Origin: Marinobacter adhaerens HP15
Lineage (GTDB): Bacteria; Pseudomonadota; Gammaproteobacteria; Pseudomonadales; Oleiphilaceae
DNA length: 64,000 nt
Direction: 5' to 3'
Assembly (NCBI RefSeq): GCF_000166295.1
Contig: NC_017506.1
Span: 186,001-250,000 of the forward strand
Below are positions 9,210 through 19,709 of this stretch, piece by piece. The first letter of the stretch is position 1. Every line of letters begins with the position of its first letter. The notes under the pieces were generated by a model, which had not been told where the DNA came from, did not search any database, and saw only the letters and a list, made by a program, of their open reading frames with translations. The position numbers and the translations under genes are program-made.

Positions 9210-9686
9210 ATGAAAGGCGATAAAAAGGTCATCCAGCACTTGAACAAGGTCCTCGGCAACGAGCTGACCGCGATCAACCAGTACTTTCTCCATTCCCGCA
9301 TGTACAAGGATTGGGGTATTACCAAGCTGGCCGCCAAGGAATACGAAGAATCCATCGACGAGATGAAGCATGCAGACCAGCTTATCGAGCGGATCCTGTT
9401 CCTCGAAGGGCTGCCCAATCTCCAGGATCTGAACAAATTGCTGATCGGCGAAAACGTCGAGGAAATGATCTCGTGCGATCTCAAACTGGAAGAAATTGCC
9501 CACACCGACCTGAAAGAAGCGATCCTCTACTGCGAGGAAGTGCAGGATTTCACCAGCCGTGAACTGTTCCGCAGCATTCTCGATAGTGAAGAAGAGCACA
9601 TCGACTGGCTGGAAACCCAGCTGGAAATGATTTCCCAGATGGGCATCCAGAACTACATCCAGCTTCAGTCATCCGCCGCGGAGTAA
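9210..9686 (+). CDS. bfr: Bacterioferritin
   Basis: Haem-containing 24-mer iron store, 158 residues as in E. coli. The ferroxidase residues are all at canonical positions: Glu18, Glu51, His54, Glu94, Glu127 and His130. The haem ligand Met52 is present, so this is a haem-binding ferroxidase subunit and not the Met-less type. GGGAG precedes the ATG. Bfd is encoded 90 bp upstream, giving a storage-plus-release pair. Confidence 0.96.
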   Translation: MKGDKKVIQHLNKVLGNELTAINQYFLHSRMYKDWGITKLAAKEYEESIDEMKHADQLIERILFLEGLPNLQDLNKLLIGENVEEMISCDLKLEEIAHTDLKEAILYCEEVQDFTSRELFRSILDSEEEHIDWLETQLEMISQMGIQNYIQLQSSAAE

Positions 9687-9695
9687 TTTCAGACA

Positions 9696-11054
9696 ATGGA
9701 CTTGTCCTGTTTTAAAGCCTACGACCTGCGAGGCCGGGTGCCGGATCAACTGAATCCGGTCCTGGCCGAAAAAATCGGGCGCGCCTACGTGGAAATTACC
9801 GGCGCGAAAAAAGTCATCGTGGGCTACGACATCCGGCTGTCCAGTCCCGACATTGCCGAGGCACTCAGCTCCGGTCTCATGGCCGCCGGCGCGGATGTGT
9901 TTGATATCGGCCTGTGCGGCACCGAGCAGGTGTATTTTGCCACCAGCCATTACAAAATGGACGGCGGCATTATGGTGACTGCCAGCCACAATCCCAAAGA
10001 TCACAACGGCATGAAAATGGTCGGTCCTGAGTCCCGGCCTATCAGCTCCGACAACGGTCTGAACGAGATCCGCGACCGGGTGCTGGAGCCATTCGGTGAT
10101 GCGCCTCAGCAGGGTCGCTACGAACCGCTTGAGGTGATGAGCGCCTACGTGGACCATCTCCTGGGGTATATCGATGCCGGTTCGCTCAGCCCGCTGACCA
10201 TTGTCTGCAACGCCGGTAACGGCGGCGCCGGCCTGGTGATCGATGAACTCGAACAGCACCTGCCCTTTGAATTCGTGAAAGTGCACCACCAGCCAGACGG
10301 CCATTTTCCCAACGGCGTACCGAACCCGATCCTCCCGGAAAACCGGGCGGCGACGGCCGACGCCGTTATCGCGGAAGGCGCTGCCATGGGCATCGCCTGG
10401 GATGGCGACTACGACCGCTGCTTCTTCTTCGACGAAAACGGTCGTTTCATCGAGGGGTACTACATTGTTGGTTTGCTCGCCGACCAGTTCCTGCGCAAAA
10501 CCGGCGGCGGCAAAGTCATCCACGACCCCCGTCTGACCTGGAACACCATGGACCTGGTGAAAGCCGCCGGTGGCGAAGCTATCGAGAGCAAGACCGGCCA
10601 CGCCTTCATCAAACAGAGAATGCGTGACGAAGATGCCGTGTACGGTGGCGAAATGAGCGCCCACCACTACTTCCGCGACTTCGCCTATTGCGACAGCGGC
10701 ATGATCCCCTGGCTGCTGGTTGCCGAACGCCTCTGCCAGTCCGGCCAGACCCTGTCGTCGCTCATCGATGCCCGAATCGAAGCCTACCCCGCCAGCGGCG
10801 AAATCAACCGCACCATCGATGATCCCCCCAAGGTCATCGCTGCGATTGAAGCCAAATACAGCGTTGGCGCCAAAAGCGTCAGCCACGTGGACGGCGTAAG
10901 CATCGAATTCGACGACTGGCGCTTCAACCTACGAATGTCCAACACCGAGCCGGTTGTACGGTTGAACGTAGAATCGCGGGCGGATATTCCGTTGATGGAA
11001 GAGAAGACGGAAGAATTGCTGGCAGAAATGCAGAGATTGAACGAGGAGAGGTAA
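9696..11054 (+). CDS. manB: Phosphomannomutase, CpsG/ManB type
   Basis: 452-residue alpha-D-phosphohexomutase that interconverts mannose-6-phosphate and mannose-1-phosphate for GDP-mannose and surface polysaccharide synthesis. The N-terminal FKAYDLRGR, the phosphoserine loop TASHNP (near residue 98), the metal loop [12 protein letters not shown] and the phosphate-binding NTEPVVRLN segment near the C-terminus are all present. Overall it resembles E. coli CpsG/ManB more than the bifunctional AlgC. It starts 9 bp after bfr. The functional link to iron storage is unclear. Confidence 0.88.
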   Translation: MDLSCFKAYDLRGRVPDQLNPVLAEKIGRAYVEITGAKKVIVGYDIRLSSPDIAEALSSGLMAAGADVFDIGLCGTEQVYFATSHYKMDGGIMVTASHNPKDHNGMKMVGPESRPISSDNGLNEIRDRVLEPFGDAPQQGRYEPLEVMSAYVDHLLGYIDAGSLSPLTIVCNAGNGGAGLVIDELEQHLPFEFVKVHHQPDGHFPNGVPNPILPENRAATADAVIAEGAAMGIAWDGDYDRCFFFDENGRFIEGYYIVGLLADQFLRKTGGGKVIHDPRLTWNTMDLVKAAGGEAIESKTGHAFIKQRMRDEDAVYGGEMSAHHYFRDFAYCDSGMIPWLLVAERLCQSGQTLSSLIDARIEAYPASGEINRTIDDPPKVIAAIEAKYSVGAKSVSHVDGVSIEFDDWRFNLRMSNTEPVVRLNVESRADIPLMEEKTEELLAEMQRLNEER

Positions 11055-11075
11055 CTCCTTTTTTTGGGGCCGAGT

Positions 11076-11177
11076 GGGACGCTTGTCCTCATGAAACTGT
11101 GCGGAGCCAGGGATGGCGGAGCCCAAGCGTCACAGGGATGTGCCGCTAGGAGCGTGTTTCAGGAGGACAAGCGTTCC
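11076..11177. repeat. Palindromic intergenic repeat, copy 1
   Basis: An inverted repeat with 22-bp arms (11076-11097 and 11156-11177, 20 of 22 pairing) encloses two small hairpins that share a GGGA loop: GCCA-GGGA-TGGC at 11106-11117 and CACA-GGGA-TGTG at 11131-11142. It fills most of the gap between the convergent manB and pldA genes. The complement of the same design occurs at 33544-33632, so it appears to be one member of an interspersed family. Confidence 0.7.
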
Positions 11178-11197
11178 AGTCGGTCTTGCACCTGAAA

Positions 11198-12325
11198 TCA
11201 GAGCCAGTCGTTCAGCATAATCCCGATACCGAACCGCTGAATCCGGTGGTTATAGTCGATCAGACTCTCCCCATATCCGTTGTAGTACTGGAAGAACCCC
11301 TTAACTGTATCCCCCATTGGGAAACTGTACCCGAACTCCACCGACGTTTTGTTATCATCCGACCGCAGGTTATTCATCAGCCGCAACGAAAACGTCCGAT
11401 CCTCGGTCAGCTTGTATACCGCATGGTAATTGGCATACCCCAGGTAGCGCTGGATGTCCACATTATCATCGTCATTGTTCTCCGGAATCCGATACCAGGG
11501 CTGGACCATAAAGAGCCAGCGATCATAACTGTACGCGGCTGAGCCCATGATGCGATTCCAGCTCCGGGACCTCGGTTCTGACTGCCCGTTGGACTGGTGA
11601 TTAAATCCGAGGGTTACGCCATTGAGTCGGCCCGGTCCGATATCCCAGTCGGTCTGGTATCGGGCGAATATCTCCGGCTCGTAGTTGGTTTCCCGGAAAG
11701 GCGCGGAGTCGTCCTGGTTGTACACCTGCCAGAACGAGGTCTGGGTATAGCCAAACCAGAGTGTTGTGCGGTCATCCAGAATTCCCGTCAGCAGTGGCAC
11801 CTTGAAGCTGATCTGGTACTTGGCTTCTTCCCGTTCCAGGTCGTAGTCATAACCGATAGACCCGAGCCGGGGGCTCGATGGGGATTCGTTCGGGTCTTTT
11901 ACCCAGCTCACCGGCAGGATGTAGGTGGGCCGGTGCCCCACAAAACTGCCGGAGAAGGAAAACACGGCTTTCTCGGCGGCCACATAGCGGTCCACCAAGG
12001 CAGACATAACGCCTGCGTCGGAATCGCCTTCCAGGGCACTGCCGGCAACGGCATCGAGATCTTTACCATTGGGCGCCAGTTGCTCCGCGCTCTTCTCGGC
12101 CTGTTCCTTGGCGCTTTCCGATGCCTGGGCCTGGCTCTCTGTGGGTTTGTAGAGGCTGTCAAAACAGGCCAGTCGCTTGATGCCATCGTCAATCAGGGCG
12201 CACTGTTCGGGTGAATCAATGGAGGGCGCTTCCTCAGTCTGTGCCGACACGTTTACAGGCACCGACAGCATCAACGAGAGGGTAGTGATGGCCGTGGGCG
12301 GCGCCAACAGGTGTGGGGATGTCAT
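11198..12325 (-). CDS. pldA: Outer-membrane phospholipase A1
   Basis: 375 residues. The start at 12325 is preceded by AGGAGAG at 8 bp and begins a signal peptide; an open frame continues upstream but is antisense-like there. An acidic and alanine-rich linker covers residues 60-110, and the OMPLA beta-barrel follows. The catalytic residues His243 and Ser245 (NHQSNGQ) and Asn257 (SRSWNR) keep the spacing seen in E. coli OMPLA. The enzyme hydrolyses phospholipids that reach the outer leaflet and is activated by dimerisation with calcium. It lies 11 bp after a small membrane-protein gene. Confidence 0.92.
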   Translation of the reverse strand: MTSPHLLAPPTAITTLSLMLSVPVNVSAQTEEAPSIDSPEQCALIDDGIKRLACFDSLYKPTESQAQASESAKEQAEKSAEQLAPNGKDLDAVAGSALEGDSDAGVMSALVDRYVAAEKAVFSFSGSFVGHRPTYILPVSWVKDPNESPSSPRLGSIGYDYDLEREEAKYQISFKVPLLTGILDDRTTLWFGYTQTSFWQVYNQDDSAPFRETNYEPEIFARYQTDWDIGPGRLNGVTLGFNHQSNGQSEPRSRSWNRIMGSAAYSYDRWLFMVQPWYRIPENNDDDNVDIQRYLGYANYHAVYKLTEDRTFSLRLMNNLRSDDNKTSVEFGYSFPMGDTVKGFFQYYNGYGESLIDYNHRIQRFGIGIMLNDWL

Positions 12326-12336
12326 CAGATGCTCTC

Positions 12337-12675
12337 CTAGCTGGCGGTCAGACTGAACCAGGTGTTGGCAATGCCATAGATCCAGACGCCGATCAGGGTG
12401 ACGGCCAGAAGTGAGAAAATAACCTTGTGCTTGAACCGGTTGCCACTTTCCGCCGAGGCTACCCAGCGCAGGTACATGAGGCCGATAAAACTGATGAAGA
12501 CCCCGAGGCTGGCGAAGGCTGGAATCAGCAGCCAGCCAGCGCTGATGGTCTGACCGTCGCTGGTCTGGCTGGAAAACCACCCCATGGAAGCCAGCAAAAC
12601 GGCAAGCGCTGTAAATTCGGCAATCAGCAGCGGTTTGCGCAACGGGTGGGGTGAAGTCGGTTCCGAATTGGTCAT
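12337..12675 (-). CDS. Small membrane protein of unknown function, upstream of pldA
   Basis: 112 residues from the ATG at 12675; longer upstream in-frame starts give a poor, non-membrane N-terminus. Three hydrophobic segments are visible: residues 18-34, 45-70 (the longest) and a C-terminal one ending IYGIANTWFSL. I do not recognise a named family. The gene precedes pldA by 11 bp on the same strand and probably shares its transcript, which hints at an envelope role. That is inference from position only. Confidence 0.65.
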   Translation of the reverse strand: MTNSEPTSPHPLRKPLLIAEFTALAVLLASMGWFSSQTSDGQTISAGWLLIPAFASLGVFISFIGLMYLRWVASAESGNRFKHKVIFSLLAVTLIGVWIYGIANTWFSLTAS

Positions 12676-12824
12676 GGAAACAGGTCCTGAATGATGAAAC
12701 GTCGGCGAACACCATGGTAACCGGATTGTTCGCGAAACACCCTCTGACTTACGAAATCGCAATTAAAATGGTTGAAATCAATTTATGATTTTGCTGTTTG
12801 GTTTTTTTGCCAGGTTTCAGTCGC

Positions 12825-12830
12825 TATAAT
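12825..12830 (+). promoter_or_regulatory. Perfect TATAAT -10 element for the cytochrome c5 gene
   Basis: TATAAT lies 42 bp before the GTG start in an AT-rich gap. A convincing -35 at 17 bp is lacking (only a T-run), so the promoter may depend on an activator. Confidence 0.45.
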
Positions 12831-12871
12831 GCGGCGACCGAAGATTATAACGCTCAAATGCGAGGTGCATT

Positions 12872-13291
12872 GTGAAGATGAAGAGAGTCCTGGCTGCTGT
12901 ATTGGTCGTTGCAGGCCTGACAGCTAGCGCCGTAATGGCAAGCGTCGAAGATGAAATCCGTGCACGTATCCAGCCGGTTGGCGAAGTGTGCCTGCAGGGT
13001 GACGAATGTGGCAGTGCCGCCGCTCCGACCGAGACCGCCAGCTCTGGCCCTCGTTCAGGCAGTGAGGTTTATGACGCCGTGTGTATGGCATGCCACACCA
13101 CGGGCGCTGCTGGCGCACCCAAGATTGGCGATACCGCTGCCTGGGCTCCCCGTATCGACAAGGGTCTCGAGACGCTGGTCAGCCATGCGATCAATGGCTT
13201 TAACGCCATGCCTGCCAAAGGCGGCTGCGCAAACTGCCCGGATGAAGAGATCCAGGCCGGCGTTGAGTATCTTGTAGAGCAAAGCCAGTAA
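12872..13291 (+). CDS. Cytochrome c5-type periplasmic electron carrier
   Basis: 139 residues. The GTG start is chosen because GAGG sits 6 bp upstream; an ATG two codons later is too far from it. A signal peptide ends near residue 23. The haem c motif is CMACH (71-75), the axial Met is Met113, and the nearby C-x2-C pair (Cys119, Cys122) is the disulfide typical of c5. A further cysteine pair at residues 40 and 46 lies in the N-terminal extension. It likely shuttles electrons to terminal oxidases. It ends at a bidirectional terminator shared with rep. Confidence 0.9.
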   Translation: MKMKRVLAAVLVVAGLTASAVMASVEDEIRARIQPVGEVCLQGDECGSAAAPTETASSGPRSGSEVYDAVCMACHTTGAAGAPKIGDTAAWAPRIDKGLETLVSHAINGFNAMPAKGGCANCPDEEIQAGVEYLVEQSQ

Positions 13292-13311
13292 GCCGAAGGT
13301 TTTGCTTGGTG

Positions 13312-13339
13312 AAAAAAGCCCCACAATGGGGCTTTTTTT
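13312..13339. terminator. Bidirectional intrinsic terminator (cytochrome c5 / rep)
   Basis: AAAAAAGCCCC (13312-13322), loop ACAAT, then GGGGC and seven T. The A-run and T-run let it serve both the rightward cytochrome gene and the leftward rep gene. Confidence 0.9.
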
Positions 13340-13355
13340 GTAGCTGCACGATCAG

Positions 13356-15374
13356 CTAAAGGCCAAGGTCTCCTAGCAGGGCGCTGAGCGTGGCCTTTCC
13401 TTTCTTCTGATTGGCTTCCACATCCAGGTCGCCAGTCCCTTCCCATTTCAGGTCTTCCTCGGGCAGCTCATCCAGGAAACGGCTGGGGATGGTTTCGAGT
13501 TTCTCGCCGTACTGTTTTCGGGTGGCCGCATAGGTCAGGGTCAGCGTTTCCCGGGCGCGGGTAATACCCACGTACATCAGTCGCCGTTCTTCCTCGATAT
13601 TACCTTCTTCAATACTGCTGCGGTGGGGCAGGATTTCTTCCTCAAGCCCCATGATGAACACGTGGGGAAACTCCAGGCCCTTCGACGCGTGCAGGGTGAG
13701 CAGCTGAACCTTGTCGCTGTCGTCGTCCTCCTCCCTCTGTTCCATCATGTCCCGAAGGATCAGTTTGGTGATGGCATCCTCGATGCCGAGCTCATCGGCC
13801 GTGCCCTTGCCATCGTCGAGCATGCGCTGGATGGACTCCACCAGGTACCAGATGTTCTCCATCCGCCGCTCGGCCTGTTTGGGGGTGCCGGAGTGCTGGT
13901 GCAGCCACTCCTCGTATTCGATGTCCGTGAACAGCTGTTTGATCACGGGTATCGGGTTCTCGCTGTGCAACCGCTCGCAGGTGGCATCCACCCAGTGGGC
14001 AAAACGCCGCAGGCGATCCAGCCCCTTCTCGGTCACGTGGGTCTCTGCGCCCATGTCACCCAGGGCCTTGAACAGGCTGACGTTGCGGGACCGGGCGTAG
14101 TGACTGAGCTGCTCCAGCGTGCGCGGACCGATCTCCCGGCGTGGCACATTGACCACCCGCAGAAACGCGGCGTCGTCGTCCGGATTGATCAACAGCCGCA
14201 GGTAGGACATGGCGTCCTTGATCTCGTTCTTCGAGAAAAACGACTGGCCGCCCGAGATGCGGTAGGGAATCTGGTAGGCCTGCAGTTTCATTTCCAGCAG
14301 TCGTGCCTGGTGGTTACCCCGATACAGCACGGCAAAGTCCCGGAAATCGAGCCCTTTTTTAAGCTTCTGGTCGAGGATCTCGGTGGCAACGCGGTCGGTT
14401 TCCGCGTCTTCGTTGCGGCATCGGACAATCCGGATTTCCTCGCCGATGGTGTGATCACTCCACAGCGCCTTCTCGAACACGTGGGGATTATTGGCAATCA
14501 CTGTGTTGGCACTGCGCAGGATCCGGGCAGTGGACCGGTAATTCTGTTCAAGCTTGACGATTTTCAGGCTAGGGAAGTCTTCCTTTAGCTGGGCCAGGTT
14601 TTCGGGCCGGGCACCGCGCCAGGCATAGATGGACTGGTCGTCGTCTCCAACCACGGTAAACGCAGCCCGTTCGGCCACCAGCTGCTTGACCAGTTCGTAC
14701 TGGCACACGTTGGTGTCCTGGTATTCATCCACCAGCATGTAGCGAATCTTCCGCCGCCATTTCGCGAGCACGTCCGGATTCGAGCGGAAGAGCATCACGG
14801 GCAGCAGGATCAAATCATCAAAATCGACTGCGTTGTAGGCTTTCAGATACTCGTTGTATTTCTTGTAGATGATGGCAATGCGCTGTTCGCGCTCATCGGC
14901 AGCCTTGCTCAGGGCCTCGGCCGGCCCCCGCATGGCGTTTTTCCAGGAGGAGATGGTCATCTGGATGTCGTTGAGTTCGTCCCCGGCCTCGGCGCTGGCT
15001 TCCCGGAGCATCAGATCCTGTAACAGGGCCTTGGCATCCTCGGCATCAAAGATCGAGAAGCCGGGGTGGTAGCCAAGATGCGTGTGCTCCTCACGGATCA
15101 TATTGAGGCCAAGATTGTGAAAAGTAGATACAATCAGGCCCCGGGTCAGCTTCCGGTCAACGATCCTGCCAACCCGCTCCTTCATTTCACGGGCAGCCTT
15201 GTTGGTGAAGGTGACTGCGGCAATATGACGCCCCGGTATTCCGAGTTGCTCGATCAGGTAGGCAATCTTGCGGGTAATCACGCTGGTCTTGCCACTGCCT
15301 GCCCCGGCAAGCACCAGCATCGGGCCATCGGCATAGCGGACTGCTTCGCTTTGTCTCGGGTTGAGCTTGTTCAC
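13356..15374 (-). CDS. rep: ATP-dependent DNA helicase Rep
   Basis: 672-residue superfamily 1A 3'-5' helicase, almost the length of E. coli Rep. Visible motifs are the Q-motif region (LNPRQSEAVRY), Walker A AGAGSGKT (23-30), motif Ia FTNKAAREMKERV, motif II VDEYQD, motif III GDDDQSIYAWRGA, and motif VI near the C-terminus (LMYVGITRARETL). The protein clears proteins ahead of replication forks. UvrD is similar, but the N-terminus and size favour Rep. Confidence 0.93.
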   Translation of the reverse strand: MNKLNPRQSEAVRYADGPMLVLAGAGSGKTSVITRKIAYLIEQLGIPGRHIAAVTFTNKAAREMKERVGRIVDRKLTRGLIVSTFHNLGLNMIREEHTHLGYHPGFSIFDAEDAKALLQDLMLREASAEAGDELNDIQMTISSWKNAMRGPAEALSKAADEREQRIAIIYKKYNEYLKAYNAVDFDDLILLPVMLFRSNPDVLAKWRRKIRYMLVDEYQDTNVCQYELVKQLVAERAAFTVVGDDDQSIYAWRGARPENLAQLKEDFPSLKIVKLEQNYRSTARILRSANTVIANNPHVFEKALWSDHTIGEEIRIVRCRNEDAETDRVATEILDQKLKKGLDFRDFAVLYRGNHQARLLEMKLQAYQIPYRISGGQSFFSKNEIKDAMSYLRLLINPDDDAAFLRVVNVPRREIGPRTLEQLSHYARSRNVSLFKALGDMGAETHVTEKGLDRLRRFAHWVDATCERLHSENPIPVIKQLFTDIEYEEWLHQHSGTPKQAERRMENIWYLVESIQRMLDDGKGTADELGIEDAITKLILRDMMEQREEDDDSDKVQLLTLHASKGLEFPHVFIMGLEEEILPHRSSIEEGNIEEERRLMYVGITRARETLTLTYAATRKQYGEKLETIPSRFLDELPEEDLKWEGTGDLDVEANQKKGKATLSALLGDLGL

Positions 15375-15517
15375 AAATAAATAGCCAGAATGGAACGAAA
15401 TGGGGATAACGGACGTGGGCTTATTCTACACCAGACAGAGTTACTGTACCTTGGGGATCTATAGACTATGATTAACAGAACGGACTCGGTTGTTCACGCA
15501 TAAATGGATCCTGCTTG

Positions 15518-17254
15518 ATGACACTGCCACTGGAAACCATGAGGCCCGGACAGTTGCGCCTTTTGGTTCTTACACCAGACTACGCTGATTTTCTCTGGCT
15601 GAATGCTCTTCTGGCGGGTGACGTCGACATCAGTGCGGACGCGACCTGGTGCCCGGATCTGGTGGATTGTGATGATCTGATCCGTAACGCCAGTTTTGAT
15701 GTCATCGTCTGGGACTGCGTGTTCCATGGTGGCTCAGAGGCGTCTTTCCTGCAATATCTGGCGGTCGCCAGCAATGAAAAACCCGTTCTGGCCCTCAGTG
15801 CCGAGCCGCCGATGGAGCGCGCGCCAGAGTTGCTGGCTGCCGGAGCTGCCGATTACCTTTGTCGTCAAACCCTGGACCACTGGACGTTCCGTCGGGCCGT
15901 GAAGTGCCTGTGGTATCGGGACCAGTTGTCCGAGTCCGCCCATGGTCAGCTGGGCCGCGAAGTCGCCACCGGTTTTATCAACCGTGACCTTTTCTTCGAT
16001 CGTCTCCAGCAGGCCTTGCTGCGGGCTGAGCGTGCAGGCCATCGGCTGGCCTTGTTGCACCTTAATATCGATGACTTCCGCAGCATTAATGAATCTTTCG
16101 GTTACCAGAAAAGCGACCAGTTGATGATGAAGCTGGCAGAGCGTCTTCGTCATTCTCTTCGTCGCGTCGATTCGCTGATGCGTATCGGGGGTGACGAACT
16201 GGCCATTATTGTTGAAAAGGTCGAGGACTCCCTCGATATCACCCAGATTATCCGCAAGGTGGTCAACGCCCTTGATGAGCCGGTTACGATCGATGGCCAG
16301 ACGGTCGTGGTCAGTGCCAGTCTCGGTGTCGCAACCTACCCGGAAGCCGGAGACAGTGCCGAGAATCTGTTGCGCCGGGCCAACCGCGCCATGTTCGAAG
16401 CAAAACGGGATCCGGGCACCAGCTACCGTTTCTACGACCGCCAGCTGCACATTTCCGCCGGTTACCAGCTTCGTCTGGAGGCAGACCTCCGCAACGCTCT
16501 TCGAGGCAAGGAACTGGAGCTTTACTATCAGCCCCGGATTGATCTGGCCACGGAAGAGGTACGGGGTGTCGAATGCCTGTTGCGCTGGAATCACCCGGAG
16601 CGCGGGCTGGTGGGGCCGGACGAATTCATTCCGGTTGCCGAGCGCAGCGGGTTGATCGTGCCTATTGGTTACTGGGTCATCGAGCAGGCCTGCAAACGCC
16701 TGCAGGAATCCGCCGAGCTCGGTTTCCCCGGGCTGGTGTTCGCGGTCAACCTGTCGTTCAGGCAGTTTCACGATCGCAAGATGACTGAAACCATTTTCCG
16801 CATCATCTTTAACGCCAACGTGGATACCAGTCTGCTGGAGCTGGAGCTGACCGAGAGTGCCATGATGCACGACCCGGAGTATGCCCAGCGCTGCCTGCGG
16901 GAATTGAACCAGCTGGGTATCAGTTTTGCCCTGGACGATTTCGGCACCGGCTTTTCATCGTTGAGCAATCTCCAGCATCTGCCCATCTCGCTGGTGAAGA
17001 TCGACAAGTCGTTTGTGCAGGAGTTGGGTAATTCGGCAGACGCCGAACACATTATCCGGGCCATAATCAGTCTGGCCCACAGCCTGCAGATCAGCGTCGT
17101 CGCCGAAGGCGTGGAAACCGAAGGGCAACTGGAGTTTCTGCGCCAGCAGCATTGCGATGAAATCCAGGGCTATTACTACGCCCGGCCCATGCCCTGGGCG
17201 GATCTTGTGCAATTCCTGAACAAGCGGGGCCAGGCCGCTTGCCTGCAGCAGTAA
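15518..17254 (+). CDS. Receiver-like/GGDEF/EAL c-di-GMP signalling protein
   Basis: 578 residues from the ATG at 15518 (a TTG lies one codon earlier). Residues 1-125 resemble a receiver fold, with VIVWDCVF in the beta-3 position. A GGDEF domain carries GGDEL (224-228). The EAL domain has ECL in place of EAL (Glu352), the Asn of [10 protein letters not shown], Glu in LELTES, the paired Asp of [10 protein letters not shown], Lys in VKIDKSF and AEGVETE, so its phosphodiesterase residues are kept. The GGDEF site is borderline. It probably degrades c-di-GMP. It stands between divergent rep and tex, with no obvious partner. Confidence 0.88.
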   Translation: MTLPLETMRPGQLRLLVLTPDYADFLWLNALLAGDVDISADATWCPDLVDCDDLIRNASFDVIVWDCVFHGGSEASFLQYLAVASNEKPVLALSAEPPMERAPELLAAGAADYLCRQTLDHWTFRRAVKCLWYRDQLSESAHGQLGREVATGFINRDLFFDRLQQALLRAERAGHRLALLHLNIDDFRSINESFGYQKSDQLMMKLAERLRHSLRRVDSLMRIGGDELAIIVEKVEDSLDITQIIRKVVNALDEPVTIDGQTVVVSASLGVATYPEAGDSAENLLRRANRAMFEAKRDPGTSYRFYDRQLHISAGYQLRLEADLRNALRGKELELYYQPRIDLATEEVRGVECLLRWNHPERGLVGPDEFIPVAERSGLIVPIGYWVIEQACKRLQESAELGFPGLVFAVNLSFRQFHDRKMTETIFRIIFNANVDTSLLELELTESAMMHDPEYAQRCLRELNQLGISFALDDFGTGFSSLSNLQHLPISLVKIDKSFVQELGNSADAEHIIRAIISLAHSLQISVVAEGVETEGQLEFLRQQHCDEIQGYYYARPMPWADLVQFLNKRGQAACLQQ

Positions 17255-17303
17255 GCCGCTGTACCTTTGCTGGTTTATTGGCAAAGCATCAGACAGAGGT
17301 TGC

Positions 17304-19643
17304 ATGAACAGTATCTCCAGGCGTATCGCCGAGGAACTCGGTGTCCGCGAGCAACAGGTTAATGCCACCGTCGAACTGCTCGACGAAGGCGCGACCGTTC
17401 CGTTTATCGCCCGCTACCGGAAAGAGATCACAGGCTCACTGGATGACAGCCAGCTGAGGAACCTGGAAGAACGTCTGCGCTATTTGCGGGAACTGGAAGA
17501 CCGTCGTGCCACTATCCTCAAGAGCATTGAGGAGCAGGGCAAGCTGACCGACGAGCTCAAGGCCACCATCCAGGACGCCGACACCAAGAACCGTCTGGAA
17601 GATCTTTACCTGCCCTACAAGCCCAAGCGCCGGACCAAGGCCCAGATTGCCCGCGAGGCGGGTCTGGAACCGCTGGCTGACGCCCTCTATGATGATCCGA
17701 CTCTCGATCCTGAAATCACTGCCCAGGGCTACCTGAACAAAGAAGCCGGCGTGGAAGATACCAAGGCTGCCCTTGATGGCGCCCGCTACATTCTGATGGA
17801 GCGTTTTGCCGAGGATGCCGAGCTGCTGGGCAGCCTGCGGGACTTTATCTGGCAGGAAGGCCAGCTGAAAGTCACCGTGGTGGAAGGCAAGGAGAACGAG
17901 GGGGCCAAATTCCGGGATTATTTCGACCACGTCGAGCCCCTGAAGAAAGTTCCGTCCCACCGTGCCCTGGCCATCCTGCGGGGCAGGAACGAGGGCGTTC
18001 TTGGCTACACGATAGTTGTTGGTGATGCCGAGGATGACCGCCGTGCGCCCCACCCGGCCGAGCAGCGCATCGCCGCTCGCTGGAATATCCGGGACAATGG
18101 TCGTGCCGCCGACAAATGGCTCTCGGAGGTGGTTCGCTGGACCTGGCGGGTGAAACTCTCCACCCAGATTGAAACCGATCTCATGGCACAGGTCCGCGAA
18201 GCGGCAGAAACCGAAGCCATCAACGTGTTCGCCGCCAACCTCAAGGACCTTCTGCTGCTTGCGCCGGCCGGTCCACGTCCGACCCTGGGCCTGGATCCAG
18301 GGCTACGCACCGGGGTGAAAGTGGCTGTTATCGATGGCACTGGCCAGGTGGCCGGCCACGGTGCCATCTTCCCCCATGCGCCGCAAAACCAATGGGACCG
18401 TTCCATCGAGCAGCTGGCGGCCTGGTGTCGGGAGTACAAGATTGAACTGGTGGCCATCGGCAATGGCACCGCTTCCCGGGAAACGGAGAAGCTGGTCGGC
18501 GACCTCAGCAAGCGTTACCCCGAATTGAAGCTGGCCCGGATCGTGGTCAGTGAGTCCGGTGCTTCGGTCTATTCAGCCTCCGAGTTCGCCTCGAAAGAAC
18601 TGCCCGATCTGGATGTCACCATTCGCGGCGCGGTGTCCATTGCCCGCCGGTTGCAGGATCCGCTGGCCGAACTGGTGAAAATCGAGCCGAAATCCATCGG
18701 GGTAGGACAGTACCAGCACGACGTTTCCCAGGTGCAACTGTCACGAAGCCTCGATGCCGTGGTGGAAGACTGCGTAAACGGCGTGGGTGTGGATCTGAAC
18801 ACAGCGTCAGCGCCACTGCTGGCAAGGGTCTCGGGCCTGAACCAGACCATCGCCCAGAACATCATTGAGTTCCGCAACCAGAACGGCATGTTCCGCAACC
18901 GGAAACAGCTGCTCAAGGTCACCCGTCTCGGGGACCGCACGTTCGAGCAGGCGGCGGGTTTTCTGCGTATTGCCGGCGGCGAGAACCCCCTGGACCGGTC
19001 CTCCGTGCACCCGGAAGCCTATGGCGTGGTCGAGGCCATCGCCCGGAAAAATAATCGCGAAGTGGGCGATATCATCGGCGATTCCTCGTTCCTGCGTGGT
19101 CTGAATCCCCAGGATTACGTAACAGAACAGTTCGGTTTGCCGACTATCAAGGACATCATCTCGGAACTGGAGAAACCGGGGCGGGATCCGCGACCGGAAT
19201 TCAGGTTCGCAAGTTTTGAGGAAGGGGTCGAAACCCTGAGCGATCTCAAACCCGGCATGGTGCTGGAAGGGTCGGTGACCAACGTGACCAACTTTGGCGC
19301 GTTTGTGGATATTGGTGTGCATCAGGATGGCCTGGTGCACATTTCCGCGCTGTCCCACACCTTCGTCAAGGATCCCCGAGAAGTGGTCAAAGCCGGGGAT
19401 ATCGTCAAGGTCAAGGTGATGGACGTGGATATCCCGCGCAAGCGAATTGCCCTGACCATGCGTATGGACGATCAGCCTGGCGAGAAAAACGAAGGCAAGC
19501 CAATGGCTGCGAACCGCTCCGGAGCCAGCCGGAAGGGCGGAAACCGGAATGCCGGTAATGGCGGTTCCGGTCAGAAATCCCCACAGGGCGCCATGGCTGG
19601 TGCGCTGGCCCAGGCACTTGCCTCGGCGCGCAAGGACAGCTGA
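17304..19643 (+). CDS. tex: Tex family RNA-binding transcription accessory protein
   Basis: 779 residues, usual for Tex/YhgF. The order is N-terminal Tex helical domain, a YqgF-like RNase H fold domain from about residue 325 ([17 protein letters not shown]), helix-hairpin-helix repeats near residues 490-560 ([17 protein letters not shown]), and an S1 RNA-binding domain near 645-720 ([20 protein letters not shown]). The tail is Gly, Asn and Ser rich. AGAGGT precedes the ATG. Tex binds nucleic acid and influences transcription and stress tolerance in several genera. Confidence 0.95.
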   Translation: MNSISRRIAEELGVREQQVNATVELLDEGATVPFIARYRKEITGSLDDSQLRNLEERLRYLRELEDRRATILKSIEEQGKLTDELKATIQDADTKNRLEDLYLPYKPKRRTKAQIAREAGLEPLADALYDDPTLDPEITAQGYLNKEAGVEDTKAALDGARYILMERFAEDAELLGSLRDFIWQEGQLKVTVVEGKENEGAKFRDYFDHVEPLKKVPSHRALAILRGRNEGVLGYTIVVGDAEDDRRAPHPAEQRIAARWNIRDNGRAADKWLSEVVRWTWRVKLSTQIETDLMAQVREAAETEAINVFAANLKDLLLLAPAGPRPTLGLDPGLRTGVKVAVIDGTGQVAGHGAIFPHAPQNQWDRSIEQLAAWCREYKIELVAIGNGTASRETEKLVGDLSKRYPELKLARIVVSESGASVYSASEFASKELPDLDVTIRGAVSIARRLQDPLAELVKIEPKSIGVGQYQHDVSQVQLSRSLDAVVEDCVNGVGVDLNTASAPLLARVSGLNQTIAQNIIEFRNQNGMFRNRKQLLKVTRLGDRTFEQAAGFLRIAGGENPLDRSSVHPEAYGVVEAIARKNNREVGDIIGDSSFLRGLNPQDYVTEQFGLPTIKDIISELEKPGRDPRPEFRFASFEEGVETLSDLKPGMVLEGSVTNVTNFGAFVDIGVHQDGLVHISALSHTFVKDPREVVKAGDIVKVKVMDVDIPRKRIALTMRMDDQPGEKNEGKPMAANRSGASRKGGNRNAGNGGSGQKSPQGAMAGALAQALASARKDS

Positions 19644-19709
19644 CGGGTTTACAATCTTTTCACCGGCCGGTTATGCAAAAGAGCAAGCCGGCCGCAGCAG
19701 GAGTCGACC

